Shown here piece after piece: positions 1 to 11,800 of a stretch of DNA of 64,000 nucleotides; position 1 is the first letter of the stretch, and each line of letters starts with the position of its first letter. The DNA lies in the NCBI GenBank assembly GCA_030248215.1, contig JASANG010001208.1, forward strand, positions 61,350 through 125,349, written 5' to 3'. The notes under the pieces were generated by a model. It saw only the letters and a program-made list of their open reading frames with translations. It was not told the DNA's origin and made no database searches. The translations under genes were made by a program, and so were the position numbers. The DNA is from Enoplolaimus lenunculus (Eukaryota > Nematoda > Enoplea > Enoplida > Thoracostomopsidae).

Positions 1-397
1 CGGTTGTGGTTTAATACCCAGCATAAATTGATATATGGTATAAACATGCTGGATATTCACGGTTGTGGTGCCGCATACGTATCATAAGCGTCTTTAAAAT
101 TTTGCTGCGATTGCATTTTAAGGCAAGTGAGGAAGTTCAAGTTTTGATTCATTTTTAGCTACCTTTAACTTTTATGTTCGTTGCTTAATCTTGTACATAA
201 ATGATTGTGGCTTTTTGAAAGGGGAGCTGAATAAGCAGAAACGTTAGTTTATGGTTACCGAGGGAGGCCTAGTTTTTTGTAGTTACCGATACTTGAATGG
301 CAGGATGCAAAGCGGAACTGGATTATATCGGAGTCGGAACAGCAAATTTATACCGGAATTCTAATCGGAATCGGAACTAAAAATTTTGTGACCGTAC

Positions 398-743
398 CAG
401 GGTGGCAACAAAGGTTCGGATTCGGGTTCGGCAAAAATTTGAGGTTCGGATTCGGTTGTGGAAAAGCCGAATCCAACAAAGTTCGGCAATATGTTTTTCA
501 TTTTTAAGCAATAAAATTTTTAAATACCTTGCTATAAAAATCAATATTTTTATTTCAGGTGATAAATCTCAACTGACGTCGGGATGAAATATATTAACGT
601 ATTAAAAGTTATACGGCTGGCATTGCGTTGTTATTCTGAAACAAATTATAGATATATCTGAAATTTGCAATAAGCAGGATTCGGATTCGGCCAATTAGCA
701 CTGGATTCGGATGCGGTTAAATTGTGGATTCGGTGCCACCCTG
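398..743. mobile_element. 346 bp hAT MITE (TTCGGATTCGG family)
   Basis: Ends CAGGGTGGCA ... TGCCACCCTG with a perfect 8 bp target duplication GACCGTAC (390-397 and 744-751). Internal GGATTCGG repeats; no coding content. Confidence 0.9.
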
Positions 744-991
744 GACCGTACGGATAATTAGTATTAACAAATATAATAGATTCAGGGTGACTGTTGGCTG
801 GCAACAGTTTTCATAAACGTCACATGAACAAATTGGCGATGATTTTGGTTCTGTAAAGCTTAACTACAAGGTATTATTGATAAGTTAATTCATCGAAAGC
901 AATATAATCGATAAATGATGCAGAATTCTAATGCAAAATATCATAACAAATACAATTAAAATTAAATTTTATAAATTCCGATTACGACAGA

Positions 992-1945
992 TTGAGCGAA
1001 GCGAAACTCCGAGCGAAGCTCGGATTTCGCGAAGCGTTTTATGTTTTGTACTTGGGGGTCGAAAGGTGGATGTCCTTCCGTCCGTCTGTCCGTCCAAAAA
1101 GAATCTCAGGAACGGCTGAACCGATTTTGATAAACTTTTTTTTGTTTGAAAGCTAATTATCCTGGGGTGTTAACCTCGCATTGGGGTTTGAAAATTTTGA
1201 GCCGTTTATTAGCTACAGGCTAATTTGCATAATAAATTAAGCCTAAATTACTGCTTTCCACAATATTTCACTAATTATTACAGTTAGAAGCAATCTAATT
1301 TTAGCATTAAACGGTTTTTGGGTGCGAGGAATCTGCGTAGACTGTTTACAAACCTCCAAAACCGATGATTGAGCAGTTAGCAAATAGATAATTTGTATAT
1401 TAGCATAGGTTATAAGCCTAAATTTGGACTTTTTAAAATATTTCACTAATTATTAAGGTTAAAAGCAATATAATTTCAGCACTAAAGGGTTTTTATTTGT
1501 ATGGAATTTGAATAAATAGTCTACAAACATGCAAAACCGATAATTGAATAGTTAGCTAATAACTAATTTGCATATTAGCTTAATTGACAAGACAAAACTA
1601 GGACTTTTTAAATTATTTCAATAATTTTTAGGGTTCACTGAAGGTTTTTGGGTGCGAGGAATCTGAATAAATTGTTTAAAAACCTCCAAACCCGATAATT
1701 GAATAGTTAGTTCATAGTTAATTTGCATATTAGCTTAATTGACAAGACAAAATTAGGACTTTTTAAATTATTCCAAAAATTATAGGATGGCTGAAAGGTT
1801 TTTGGGTGCGAGGAATCTGAGGAAATTGCTTACAAACCTCCAAAACCGATAAATGAATCATTAGCTAATAACTAATTTGCATATTACCTGAATTGCTTAC
1901 GTGTGTTCGAGCTTCGCTCAATATATGTAGTCCAACTACGACTGG
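992..1945 (+). mobile_element. Helentron-like nonautonomous element, copy 1
   Basis: Starts TTGAGCGAAGCG with a foldback (CTCCGAGCGAAGCTCGGA), then a CCGTCCGT microsatellite, then about 155 bp tandem units (marker AACCTCCAAAACCGATAATT), and ends with a hairpin GTAGT-CC(A)-ACTAC and GACTGGT. No target duplication. Short 5' foldback, internal tandem repeats and 3' hairpin resemble HINE/DINE-1 type Helentron derivatives. Confidence 0.6.
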
Positions 1946-2789
1946 TTGTGCAATCGGAATCGGAACTCATTTTGAATCGGAATTCTAATCGGAATTCCGG
2001 TTGCACCCTGCTGAATTGCAATTAAATAGCGCTGTGCCTGCCTGCAAAACTTAGTTTCGATGTCACGGGATGAGTAAGAATTTCAATTTAAGCACGCAGG
2101 TAATAGGTAACGGCACGAAATTTAATTGTGAAATAGTGAGAAATTAAACGCATTTTTGCATTAAATGTTTTTAGTTTATTAACAGCAATTATGAACTTTA
2201 TAACAGACGCAAACATTGAGCATGCTATTAGAAATACGGCGAAAAAATAAATTATTTTAAAATGTACAATATCCGGTAGCGGTAAAAAATTCAATATCCG
2301 TATGGTTAATTACTGTCCGGTCGTACCCTGTGTGTATTTCCATTAGGTACAAGGGCGTAGCCATGGGGAGGACTTTCACGTTCATACCCTATTTGTTGTT
2401 TTTGTACACGGGTTTAAGCGCTGCTTCAGTTTGCAACACAAAGAACTACCTTTAAATATTTATAGAACGTTACCACCATTCCAAAATCTTGGCAACACCC
2501 ATCTCCGTGTATGCTTATTTTGTGCTCAACGCTGATTACTGATACACCCACTTGCGTTTGGTATGAAGTGGGTTTTATATTTTCAACTTAGTCCCCTACT
2601 CTCACCAGATTTAAATGAACTGACAGCAGTAAAAGTAAAAGCGAAACGTTATCATTGAATATTAACAGTTTTTGTCACAAATTTATTTATTTTTCATATT
2701 CTTTGAGCAATGATTTTGTTACTGTGCAAAGCATTTAAAGTGTGTTTAGTTCCTGCCCGATGCCTGGTTATTTAAATATTTACTTTCAG

Positions 2790-2853
2790 CGAATTGTCCG
2801 ATGCTTCGCGTGAAACAGTTACGCTAGCTGGGGATACGGCAAGTATTTCATCG
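2790..2853 (+). CDS. DEPDC1: DEPDC1-like exon A (linker)
   Basis: 64 nt behind acceptor TATTTACTTTCAG and before donor GTAAGAAG. Only the frame starting with one carried-over base is open; it reads ELSDASRETVTLAGDTASISS and ends in phase 0. Polar and low in conservation, as expected for the linker between DEP and RhoGAP-like domains. Confidence 0.55.
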
Positions 2854-5800
2854 GTAAGAAGCTTCAAAAGATGCGACCATATATATTATATTTTTACTGG
2901 AGCTGCATAGTGAATTTTTTACCGGAACCAGATATTAACCGAGTATAACACCTGAATATCGTGCGCTGTCTGAAATGGTTGCTTCGCGTAAAATTAACTG
3001 TCAAGTTAGTGTTTTCATTTTACTTCAGATTGAAAAAATAAAGATTCTTAGCTTGCCAGGAAATGCGTTCGTAGCAAAATATATAATACAAATATCCAAT
3101 GCATGTTATTATACGACGGTGCAAGGGTTTTTTAGTAATTTAGGTCGATACTTGGTCAATAAGTGAGTGTGCATGCACACTCGGCAATGATAACGAGCAA
3201 CGTTTGCTGGAAAGTAAGTGTACATAATATAAACTTACTTTGCTCTGGAGGTATTTTGTCATTTTCCTAAAATTGCGTTTGTGCCCGGCCGACTGGGTAG
3301 TGCTAGATATCTTTTGTTATAATCATTGTTCTGTGTGGTTTCTTTTTAAGGTTGTCAGGTTTGATTCGCATGATTAGTAGTTGGAAAACTATAAAGCTAT
3401 GGCACATAATGTTTCGGCGGCTGAAAAAGTAGCTTTTATTGAGTGAAGCGAAGCTCCGATTGAAGATCGAAGTTTCGCGAAGCGTTTTATGTTTTGTACT
3501 CTGAAGTCGAAAAAGGTGGATGTCCGTCTGTCCGTCCGAAATGAATCTCATGAACGGCTGAACCGATTTTGATAAGTTTGGTAGCCAATTATCCTGGGGT
3601 GTTAGCCTCGCGTTGAGGTTTTAAAATTTTAAGCCGTTTATTAGCTACAGGCTAATTTGCATAATTAGTTAACCCTAAACTAGGACTTTCTACATTATTT
3701 CACAAAATAATGCAGTTACAAGCAATCTAATAATCTAATTTCAGCATTAAACGGTTTTGGGGTCATTGAGCGAAGCGAAATTTCGCGAAGCGTTTTATGT
3801 TTTGTACTTGGGGGTCGAAAGGTGGATGTCCGTCCGTCCGTCTGTCCGTCCGAAAAGAATCTTAGGAACGGCTGAACCGATTTTGATAAACTTTTTTTGT
3901 TTGAAAGCCAATTATCCTGGGGTGTTAACCTCGCATTAGGGTTTTAAAATTTTAAGCCGTTTATTAGCTACAGGCTAATTTGCATAATTAATTAAGCCTA
4001 AATTAGGACTTTCCACAATATTTCACTAATTATTACAGTTAGAAGCAATCTAATATTAGCATTAAAGGGTTTTTGGGTGCGAGAAATCTGCGTAGACTGG
4101 TTACAAACCTCCAAAACCGATGATTGAGCAGTTAGCAAATAGATAATTTGTATATTAGCATAGGTTATAAGCCTAAATTTGGACTTTTTAAAATATTTCA
4201 CTAATTATTAAGGTTAAAAGCAATATAATTTCAGCACTAAAGGTTTTTATTTGTATGGAATTTGAATAAATAGTCTACAAACATGCAAAACCGATAATTG
4301 AATAGTTAGCTAATAACTAATTTGCATATTAGCTTAATTGACAAGACAAAACTAGGACTTTTTAAATTATTTCAATAATTTTTAGGGTTCACTGAAGGTT
4401 TTTGGGTGCGAGGAATCTGAATAAATTGCTTACAAACCTCCAACACCGATAATTGAATAGTTAGCTAATAGTTAATTTGCATATTAGCTTAATTGACAAG
4501 ACAAAATTAGGACCTTTTAAATTATTCCAAAAATTATAGGGTGGCTGAAGGGTTTTTCGGTGCGAGGAATCTGAGGAAATTGCTTACAAACCTCCAAAAC
4601 CGATAAATGAATAGTTAGCTAATAACTAATTTGCATATTACCTTAATTGCTTACGTGTGTTCGATCTTCGCTCAATAAATGTAGTCCCACTACGACTGGT
4701 AGAATCTGAATAAATTTTCTACAAACCTTCAAAACGGATAATCGAATAGTTAGCTAATAGCTGATTTGCAAGTTAGCTTAATTCACACGACAAAATTAGG
4801 ACTTTTTAAACTATTTCAATAATTATTAGGGTGACTGGGGTTTTTAGTTGCGAGGAATCTGAATAAATTGTTTACAAACTTCCAAAACTGATAAATGAAT
4901 AGTTAGCTAACTAATTTGCATATTACCTTAATTGTTTACGTGTTCGAGATTCGCTCAATAAATGTAGTCCCACTACGACTGGTATTTATAGTACGACATA
5001 CGTACATAAGTTTGGTTTTGGTAGCCGTTGTGTACACAGTTCGCGGCATCAACAATTGTACGTTTTATTTTTGTTATTTTGATTGCTTTGAACTAGAGAA
5101 TCGTAACAAAAGTTTCGAATGTATATGTTTGCTATAATAATTTCGCTAGAAATATATTCAGCACATTTCTGTATGACTGCAAGGAAATGTATTAGAGTTG
5201 CACTCGTTTGCTTGCATATTGTTAGCATAGCGCTGTAATTTTCTATTTCAGTTGATGCCGAAACAACTTGGGATCTCGCGTTGTTTCAATTGCTAACGAT
5301 TATTGAATTGCCGGTTCTTGATGCTATTCTGCAAGTGCGTGCAACGCAGTCTTCGCGAAGGTTTTCGCTTCCAAATTGGCTCAAAATGATGAAAAATGGA
5401 TTCAAAGAAGACAATAGTGTGGATGTTCTGTAAGTGTCCGCTTGTAGAAGCCTTTAGTGACTGACGAATTGCGGTTCAAGCGACATCCAAAAATTTATCA
5501 GATAACATTATTGTAGAGTAATGCAATGTTGAGTACAAAGTCGATCAGATATACGCATGCAGTATTTGTGATGAATTTGTTGTGTATTTGATTTATAGAT
5601 ACCTGGATGCTTTATCGAACAGTTCAATAATTTGTCTCAAATCATCCGCAGTACATCATGCAAAGAAAGAGTGTGCTGAAATGAACGAGCAGTCACGAAT
5701 GCGATACCTTGCGTTACAGGTATTGCGCCGTACACGCTAATTTTGTCAGCTGTGCGACAAAATCTCTTATAGCACAGGGTTGCCACGAGGTCGTTTTCAA

Positions 5801-8800
5801 AACGAGCTCGTGATAGCCCTGGGTTATAGTATTTATCTTATAGCCCAGGGCTATCAGGAGTCAGCGTTTTCTTCGAAACTCGTGATAGCCCTGGGCTACA
5901 ATAAGTTTTCTCACTTAACCACACACAGCACAAACACAATACAAACGCACGCAACGCAATTTAACACACAAACAACACTTATATTGAGTTACAGATTCTC
6001 AATTTTTCGAAATTTGTTTAAATGTTAGCCCTGCACTAAAACAAATTTTGTGGCATCGTTCAATTTTGAAAATTTTGACGAAAATAGAAAATTTTCAAGT
6101 CAGAACATTAAATTCGAACTTTAGTACCATATTTTGTACCCGGACCCATGTAAAAAGTTAGGAGCTCAATGTTTTTCAGCGAGGCAGTAATAATAGAGTA
6201 GAACGACTTTTTATTTGCGTAGTCTTAGGTGTTTAGCTCATTCTTACGCTTCTAAAGTTATGAATGGACTTATACGACAATAAGGCCCTGTTCTGTACCT
6301 TTTTGACATGGATGGCATTGTATATGTTTATTAAAATTTGAACGTATATTAAGATTTGTACACAATTTGCGTTTAATACATTTCACATTAAAATGTTTAT
6401 AAACTCCAGGGGGTCAATTCAAGGGATCTACCTACGTTGAATAGATATATTAAAGAGGTAATATATACATCCATACTGGTTTTAGGTTGGTATATAGTTC
6501 AGCAAACGTATTCCGTTACGGTGGATTTATTATTAATATTCCTGTACTGTAGTTGTAAACTAGCGCCTGCCCCAAAAACAAACCATTGAAAATTTTCAGT
6601 CATGCTTAAAAATCGAATGCATCAAATTTTTCTAAGTCCGCTCAAAGTACGAAAATAATTGGCATTTTAAAATTTTGAGCCCGCCTAGAATATACAGCGA
6701 AAAAATATAACTCAGACGTTATTTTAATTTCGCTCACACGTTACCATACGTGCACCCGGCACATCCATCGTCCCCGTATACTGTTTTAAAAAGGCTAGCT
6801 ATACTGTTATTACGTAACTGTGTGCGAAAATTTTATCTCTAGATAAAAAATGTCCACATTTTATTGCATTGACGGACATTTTGTACACTGTTTGCACATT
6901 ATGTTAATATTAAGTATAGAGTGGCGTGAACTGTTAGTTTTGTTGCTTTTTGCAAGTTCGCCAACATTTCCCGCCAAAATTTGAATTTCGCGCCAAAATT
7001 TGAATTTTCCGCCAAAGTTTGAATTTTAAGCTAAAATTTGATTTTTCCCGCCAAAATTTGAATTTTCCCGCGTAAATTTGGATATGCCGCCAAAATTTGA
7101 ATTTTGCCGAAAAAATTTGAATTTCCCGCCAAAATTTGAATTTTTCCACCAAAATTTGAATTTTCCCGCCTAAATTTGAATTTCCCGCCAAAATTTGAAT
7201 TTTCCCCTCCAAATTTGATTTTACCCGCTAAGGTGAGCCTATGTGCCTATCGTATAAAAATATTGTGCACTACACTGTTTTTCAAACATTTCAATGTCCT
7301 AGACAATGTCACTGCAAAACAGTCTTGTCCGAGTAGAGTTCCCGTGAAACTCTATGATGTCCGCGAATGGCGGTGATACTGTTGGAAAATGAAGGGTTTC
7401 GACAAAACATAAGCCAGACAACCTATTGATTTTTTGGGAGGGGACATTTCGTGTGCCGAGTGCACGTATGGTGCCGTGTGAGTGACATAACCAACCCAGA
7501 ATTTAAAAACTCTTGTTTTTAACTATTTTCTGGTTCGAGTTTGGGCACAGGGATTTCTGAAACGTATCCTGACTATAAATGGGCACCGGATATCCGGATA
7601 TGTATCCGAAATGAAACGTGTATCCGGATATCCGAAATGCTTTTTGTCTAAAATTTTTTTGGAATTATTTGCATGGTTTCACCACCAAAGTAGCTGGAGC
7701 TGACGAAAAAAATTTTGTATCCAAACCTATTAAATCACATTCTTGTATAATTGTTCCATGATGATTCAAAATCGTTATTTCTTAACTAAAACATACCAAT
7801 ATTCAAAAAACTAACTTCAGATTAGCGTGATATTTATAGGTAAAATGACTTCGTATTTCTAGTTCGTCTTAAAATTAGCCCAGGGAAGTCTATACATAGA
7901 ACACGCACCGTCAAGTACTAATTTTATTACCTGTGCTAGAAACAAAATAAACGCAAAACTATGTATTCGTTATAAAATAGGGTCCTACCTTATAATTTTC
8001 CGCAAAGAAAATTTTTCCGAGAAAAATTGCGTTTCAAAATATTTACCATCCCGCCCATTTAGAAATTTCCAGATCCGCTTGTAAGTGTATTTCAATCTGG
8101 TTCTTTGTTCTTGGGACTTTAAAACGATTCAAGTATGTATAGTTTGAGGGAAGGGTTATATTCGATGGAATCTCTATTGTAGTGGTTTAAATAAGGCAAA
8201 GGACAAGCCAAATCAACTCAATTTTAGTTGTCAACGCAAGTATTTATTTCGTAGTCTGTAGCAATCTTATCTAAACTGAATACACAGAACTATTGAGGTA
8301 CTGAAGTGAGCGACCCGAATAAGAAAGGGGACTGAGATTTATTTGACGTCTGCAGAGGGTACCTTCTGTTATATGGTTACGGACTGTTATTTATTTTTAT
8401 CCCGTCCTTTACCACACTTCGTTACACATATATAGGTATTGTAACTAACCCTTGAATTGAATGTTTATTTGCCTTGTATCAAAAGATTTAGCCATAATAC
8501 AAGGTTATTATTAGGAACGTACTTTGGAAACTTAAGTAAGCTTCAAAGTTTTGAACTCACCTTTATTTGGTTCTGAGTCATTTATGCGCTACACCTACAA
8601 TTAGGAATAATTGACATTTATGGACTCTAATTAGAGTTTAGGGAATCTATGCGCTTACGGACTCTTATTAGGGATACGGACTCCGATTGATTGGGACCCA
8701 AAATGGGTACCCCCTATTCGGGTCACAACAGTACACTGCAAAAAACGCGTGGTCAAATTTGACTCTTGTAGAGTCTTGACTCGACAGCTGAGTCAGGAGA

Positions 8801-11800
8801 AGCCTGCCCCACTGAGTCAAAGTGACTCTGGGAATTGAGTCAAATTTTCTGAATCAAAATTTGATTCTCAGAGAGTCATTTTTGATGACTCAGATATTTG
8901 ACTCTAAAACTGAGTCAATATTATGTGTCAAACATATTTTTTAACTGAATAAAAATTGACTCTCTACGAGTCAAAACTTGTACAAGAAAAGAGTTATAGC
9001 ACACCAAAATCGTGAAGCTAGACTTAGAGTGAAAAACCTTTTACGTTATTATCTGTTACAGAGCACATTTAACCGTGCCCAGCGGTTTAATGCTTCCTGT
9101 ATATGCTCCAAAGTTCTAAAGTTCAGCTGTTTATAAAATAAAACAAAACTGTTACAGCAACAAGAAATTAATAAGAAAAACAGAAATAACATTGTTAGGG
9201 AGGGGCTTGATTAATCTAATTCAAAAAATTTTCCCTAAGGTTATGTATACAGCCGGTACAAAAATTTATAAGAGCCTGTGTCACCAGCATGCTTGCAAAT
9301 TATTTTTGACACGTTAAGATCCAGTTTCAGTTGTTTCAATTGGCCAGGTAAACTACGGTAATTTTTTTCGCAAACTGAAATTAATGACGAAATTCTTAGT
9401 TTAAAAATTATCTTTTCGTGTTATTAGGTTTGTTGAATTTTAGGATATATTGTTTAGTAACACTGGGAAAAATATCTAGTTGCCCCTGCTAATTATTTGA
9501 GTGATGCTTCTGCGTACTAAGCATAAAATTCGTACGTTTCGCTTGTTTTTTAATAGCCGTGTTTTTTATTTTGTGTAAAGTTTCCTCGTATTTCAGTTTT
9601 GAGCCCAGGGCTTTTAGCATAACAGCAAAAATAAATTGTTTATATTGAACGGCGAAATTCAGTGTTTTATGGCTAATAAATGGGGATGAACGGGTTACGC
9701 TGTAATAAAGGTTTTTGCCGGAAAATTTAGTTATCAACTAATTGCCAAGTTTTATACCCAGGGTGATATTGTTGTAATCCGCATTTTCTAACCTAAACGT
9801 GCTTTTCTTTTAGGCTCTCAGCCCCTCTGCTAGTTGACAACATTATGCACGGAACCCACGATATTTTGGAGTGAAATGTCAATTAGTACAGAAAACTGAT
9901 TGCAAATATACAATTGTTGGGGCAGTGTATTTTTCAGCGATGTTCGAGAATGTTTGAAATATTGTAGAATGATTCGTGCAAACTTACGAAATTTTTGAAT
10001 CTCGAGGATTTTGATGTATGCAATTTATTATCTACCATTATTGAAGCAATCACATGATGGAATCTATTTCTAGCTGAATAGATGCTTTATAAATTGGTTT
10101 TTGAAACTTAAAATTCGTTGGGATTTTTAAATTATTTCAGAAATTTTGCTAATACTTCGGTGCCAGAATACCAAGAGTTTTTTGCATTAAATAGGTTCCA
10201 TAAAATTGTGGTATTTTTCATCAGTTTTAGTTGAAAAAACTAGCATTTTGAAATGTTATTTTGCTCAGAAAAGTTCACAAATAAATGGCAGAAATTCTTT
10301 ACGAAAGGTCATATTGCTGGAAACAGCCTATATAAGTTGAGTACTTTGCGGAATCGATTTTTAGATGGGTTGTGAGCGTGTAAGATGGTGCCGGTTGGTA
10401 TCAGGGTCTGCAAAATGCTGTTTTTTGTGCTTATCTTCGAGAATTTGACAAAGTTTTGCGATCCCTAGTGAGACCCTACCCATATTACATAGCGGTTTAA
10501 TTTATGGTTTGTTTTGTGTATTTTTGAGGATATTGTGGCGGAATTTGTTTCAATAAAGTGCCCTGTTTACGAAGAAATTAGCAGTTGAATACTTGTAAGA
10601 CATTACAACATTGTCGAATTAAGTGGGTGTGTTTATGGAGATATCGCGCTATCCTTGCAGTATTACCTAATGGGTCATCCACGTAATACTGTCTACGCTA
10701 CTGTAAAAAATTGTCCACACCCCTGGTTTCAAGGGCTGGACAAAACGACATTGTTCTTACAATGTTAAGACTTTACACAAGGTGTACCTAGCTAGTTCGT
10801 TTTGGCAGTAGTCCCTTCGAAGGGACTAAGGACAAATTAGACACTGTCTGGACACAGTGTCTGACATCGGGACGTCCGAAAAAGAGCTTGTTGACAGTCC
10901 ACAGCCCGTAACTAGGGCTTGTTCTAAAAACGTTGCAGTGTTCTAAAAATTTTACTTTCTTAAAAATTAACTGCAACCAGTAATTTTTAAAAGAGGGGGC
11001 AGGAAGGTTTTTGCCGGTAAAAGATAACTTGTAAGAGAACGACCCGCCCCATTCAAGCAGAGCAGGTTAGAATATAATAACTCTGGTATACCAGAAAGTT
11101 AAACCCCGGTGTCCCTGTCGAAAACAAATTTTGTCGTGACCGGTGAGGGGGGGGCGGCGGCTGGGGTGTAAGTATATAGCTCCGGAACCCTACACTGTTG
11201 TCCCCCAGGGGAGGACGGGCGAGTGGGAACCCTTTAACGTCGCACACCAAGCCCAACGGTAGTTGCACCCTTCTTTCGCCCGTGTTTGCGGCATACTCAA
11301 TATTAAGCTCTACAATAGTCCCTTCAGACAGACTCTGTAAAACAGAGTCCCTTGAAACAGACTCTTTAGATGACTAAACAGAGTCTGTTCTGACAGACTC
11401 GGGACAAAACAGTTGTCCTTCATATGACGCATCGACAGTGTAGCATGGGTATGGACGGCAATGTGACAAAGTATAGGCTGTTTGGAGAGTATGCGAGTTG
11501 TCCGGAAGGTCTATACAGGATATGGGTGACATTTGGACATGTCATTTAGTAACACTACAACTACAAAGTGAGGGGCTCGTAAGTGGGGACAATTTTTTAC
11601 AGTAGCGTAGACAGTATAACGTGGATGACCCATAACGTTGCCAAATTAAACATTTATTAACAAGACAGGATACAACCGAAAGTCTGCCTTCTGCTCCGCT
11701 AGAATTTTTTGCCAAGGGTTCAGGCACATTTGGTTGTGAAATTTTTTGAAGTTTTGACAAAATTGCTCATTTCAGTGAGTTAGTGGCTATAGCTATGAAT

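Larger units (their letters stand above)
301..2010. mobile_element. hAT-type MITE (GGAATCGGAACT family), interrupted
   Basis: Ends CAGGATGCAAAGCGGAACTG and AATTCCGGTTGCACCCTG are degenerate inverted repeats; flanks TTGAATGG / CTGAATTG match at 6 of 8. It contains the 398-743 MITE and the 992-1945 Helentron-like repeat. A decayed relative lies at about 17588-17905. Confidence 0.55.
1..2330. mobile_element. old hAT-type MITE (CCGGTATCC family) opened by nested insertions
   Basis: Sequence at 55-165 and at 2085-2330 matches 54540-54660 and 54680-54855 of a whole copy, ending in a version of CCGGTTGCACCCTG at 2330. Between the two halves sit two further layers of MITEs and a Helentron-like element. 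The left end is outside or at the window edge. Confidence 0.6.

Noticed and set aside
6183-6231. Possible DEPDC1 exon (RGSNNRVERLFICVVL) behind TTTTTCAG
   Set aside because: The donor is weak (GTGTTTAG) and the phase does not fit the next placed exon.
6934-7376. 92-codon open frame with KIQILAGNSN-like repeats
   Set aside because: Lies entirely in the TTCCCGCCAAA minisatellite.
9815-9873. Possible terminal exon behind TTTTCTTTTAG
   Set aside because: The open stretch that looks protein-like needs a phase that no neighbouring exon supplies.
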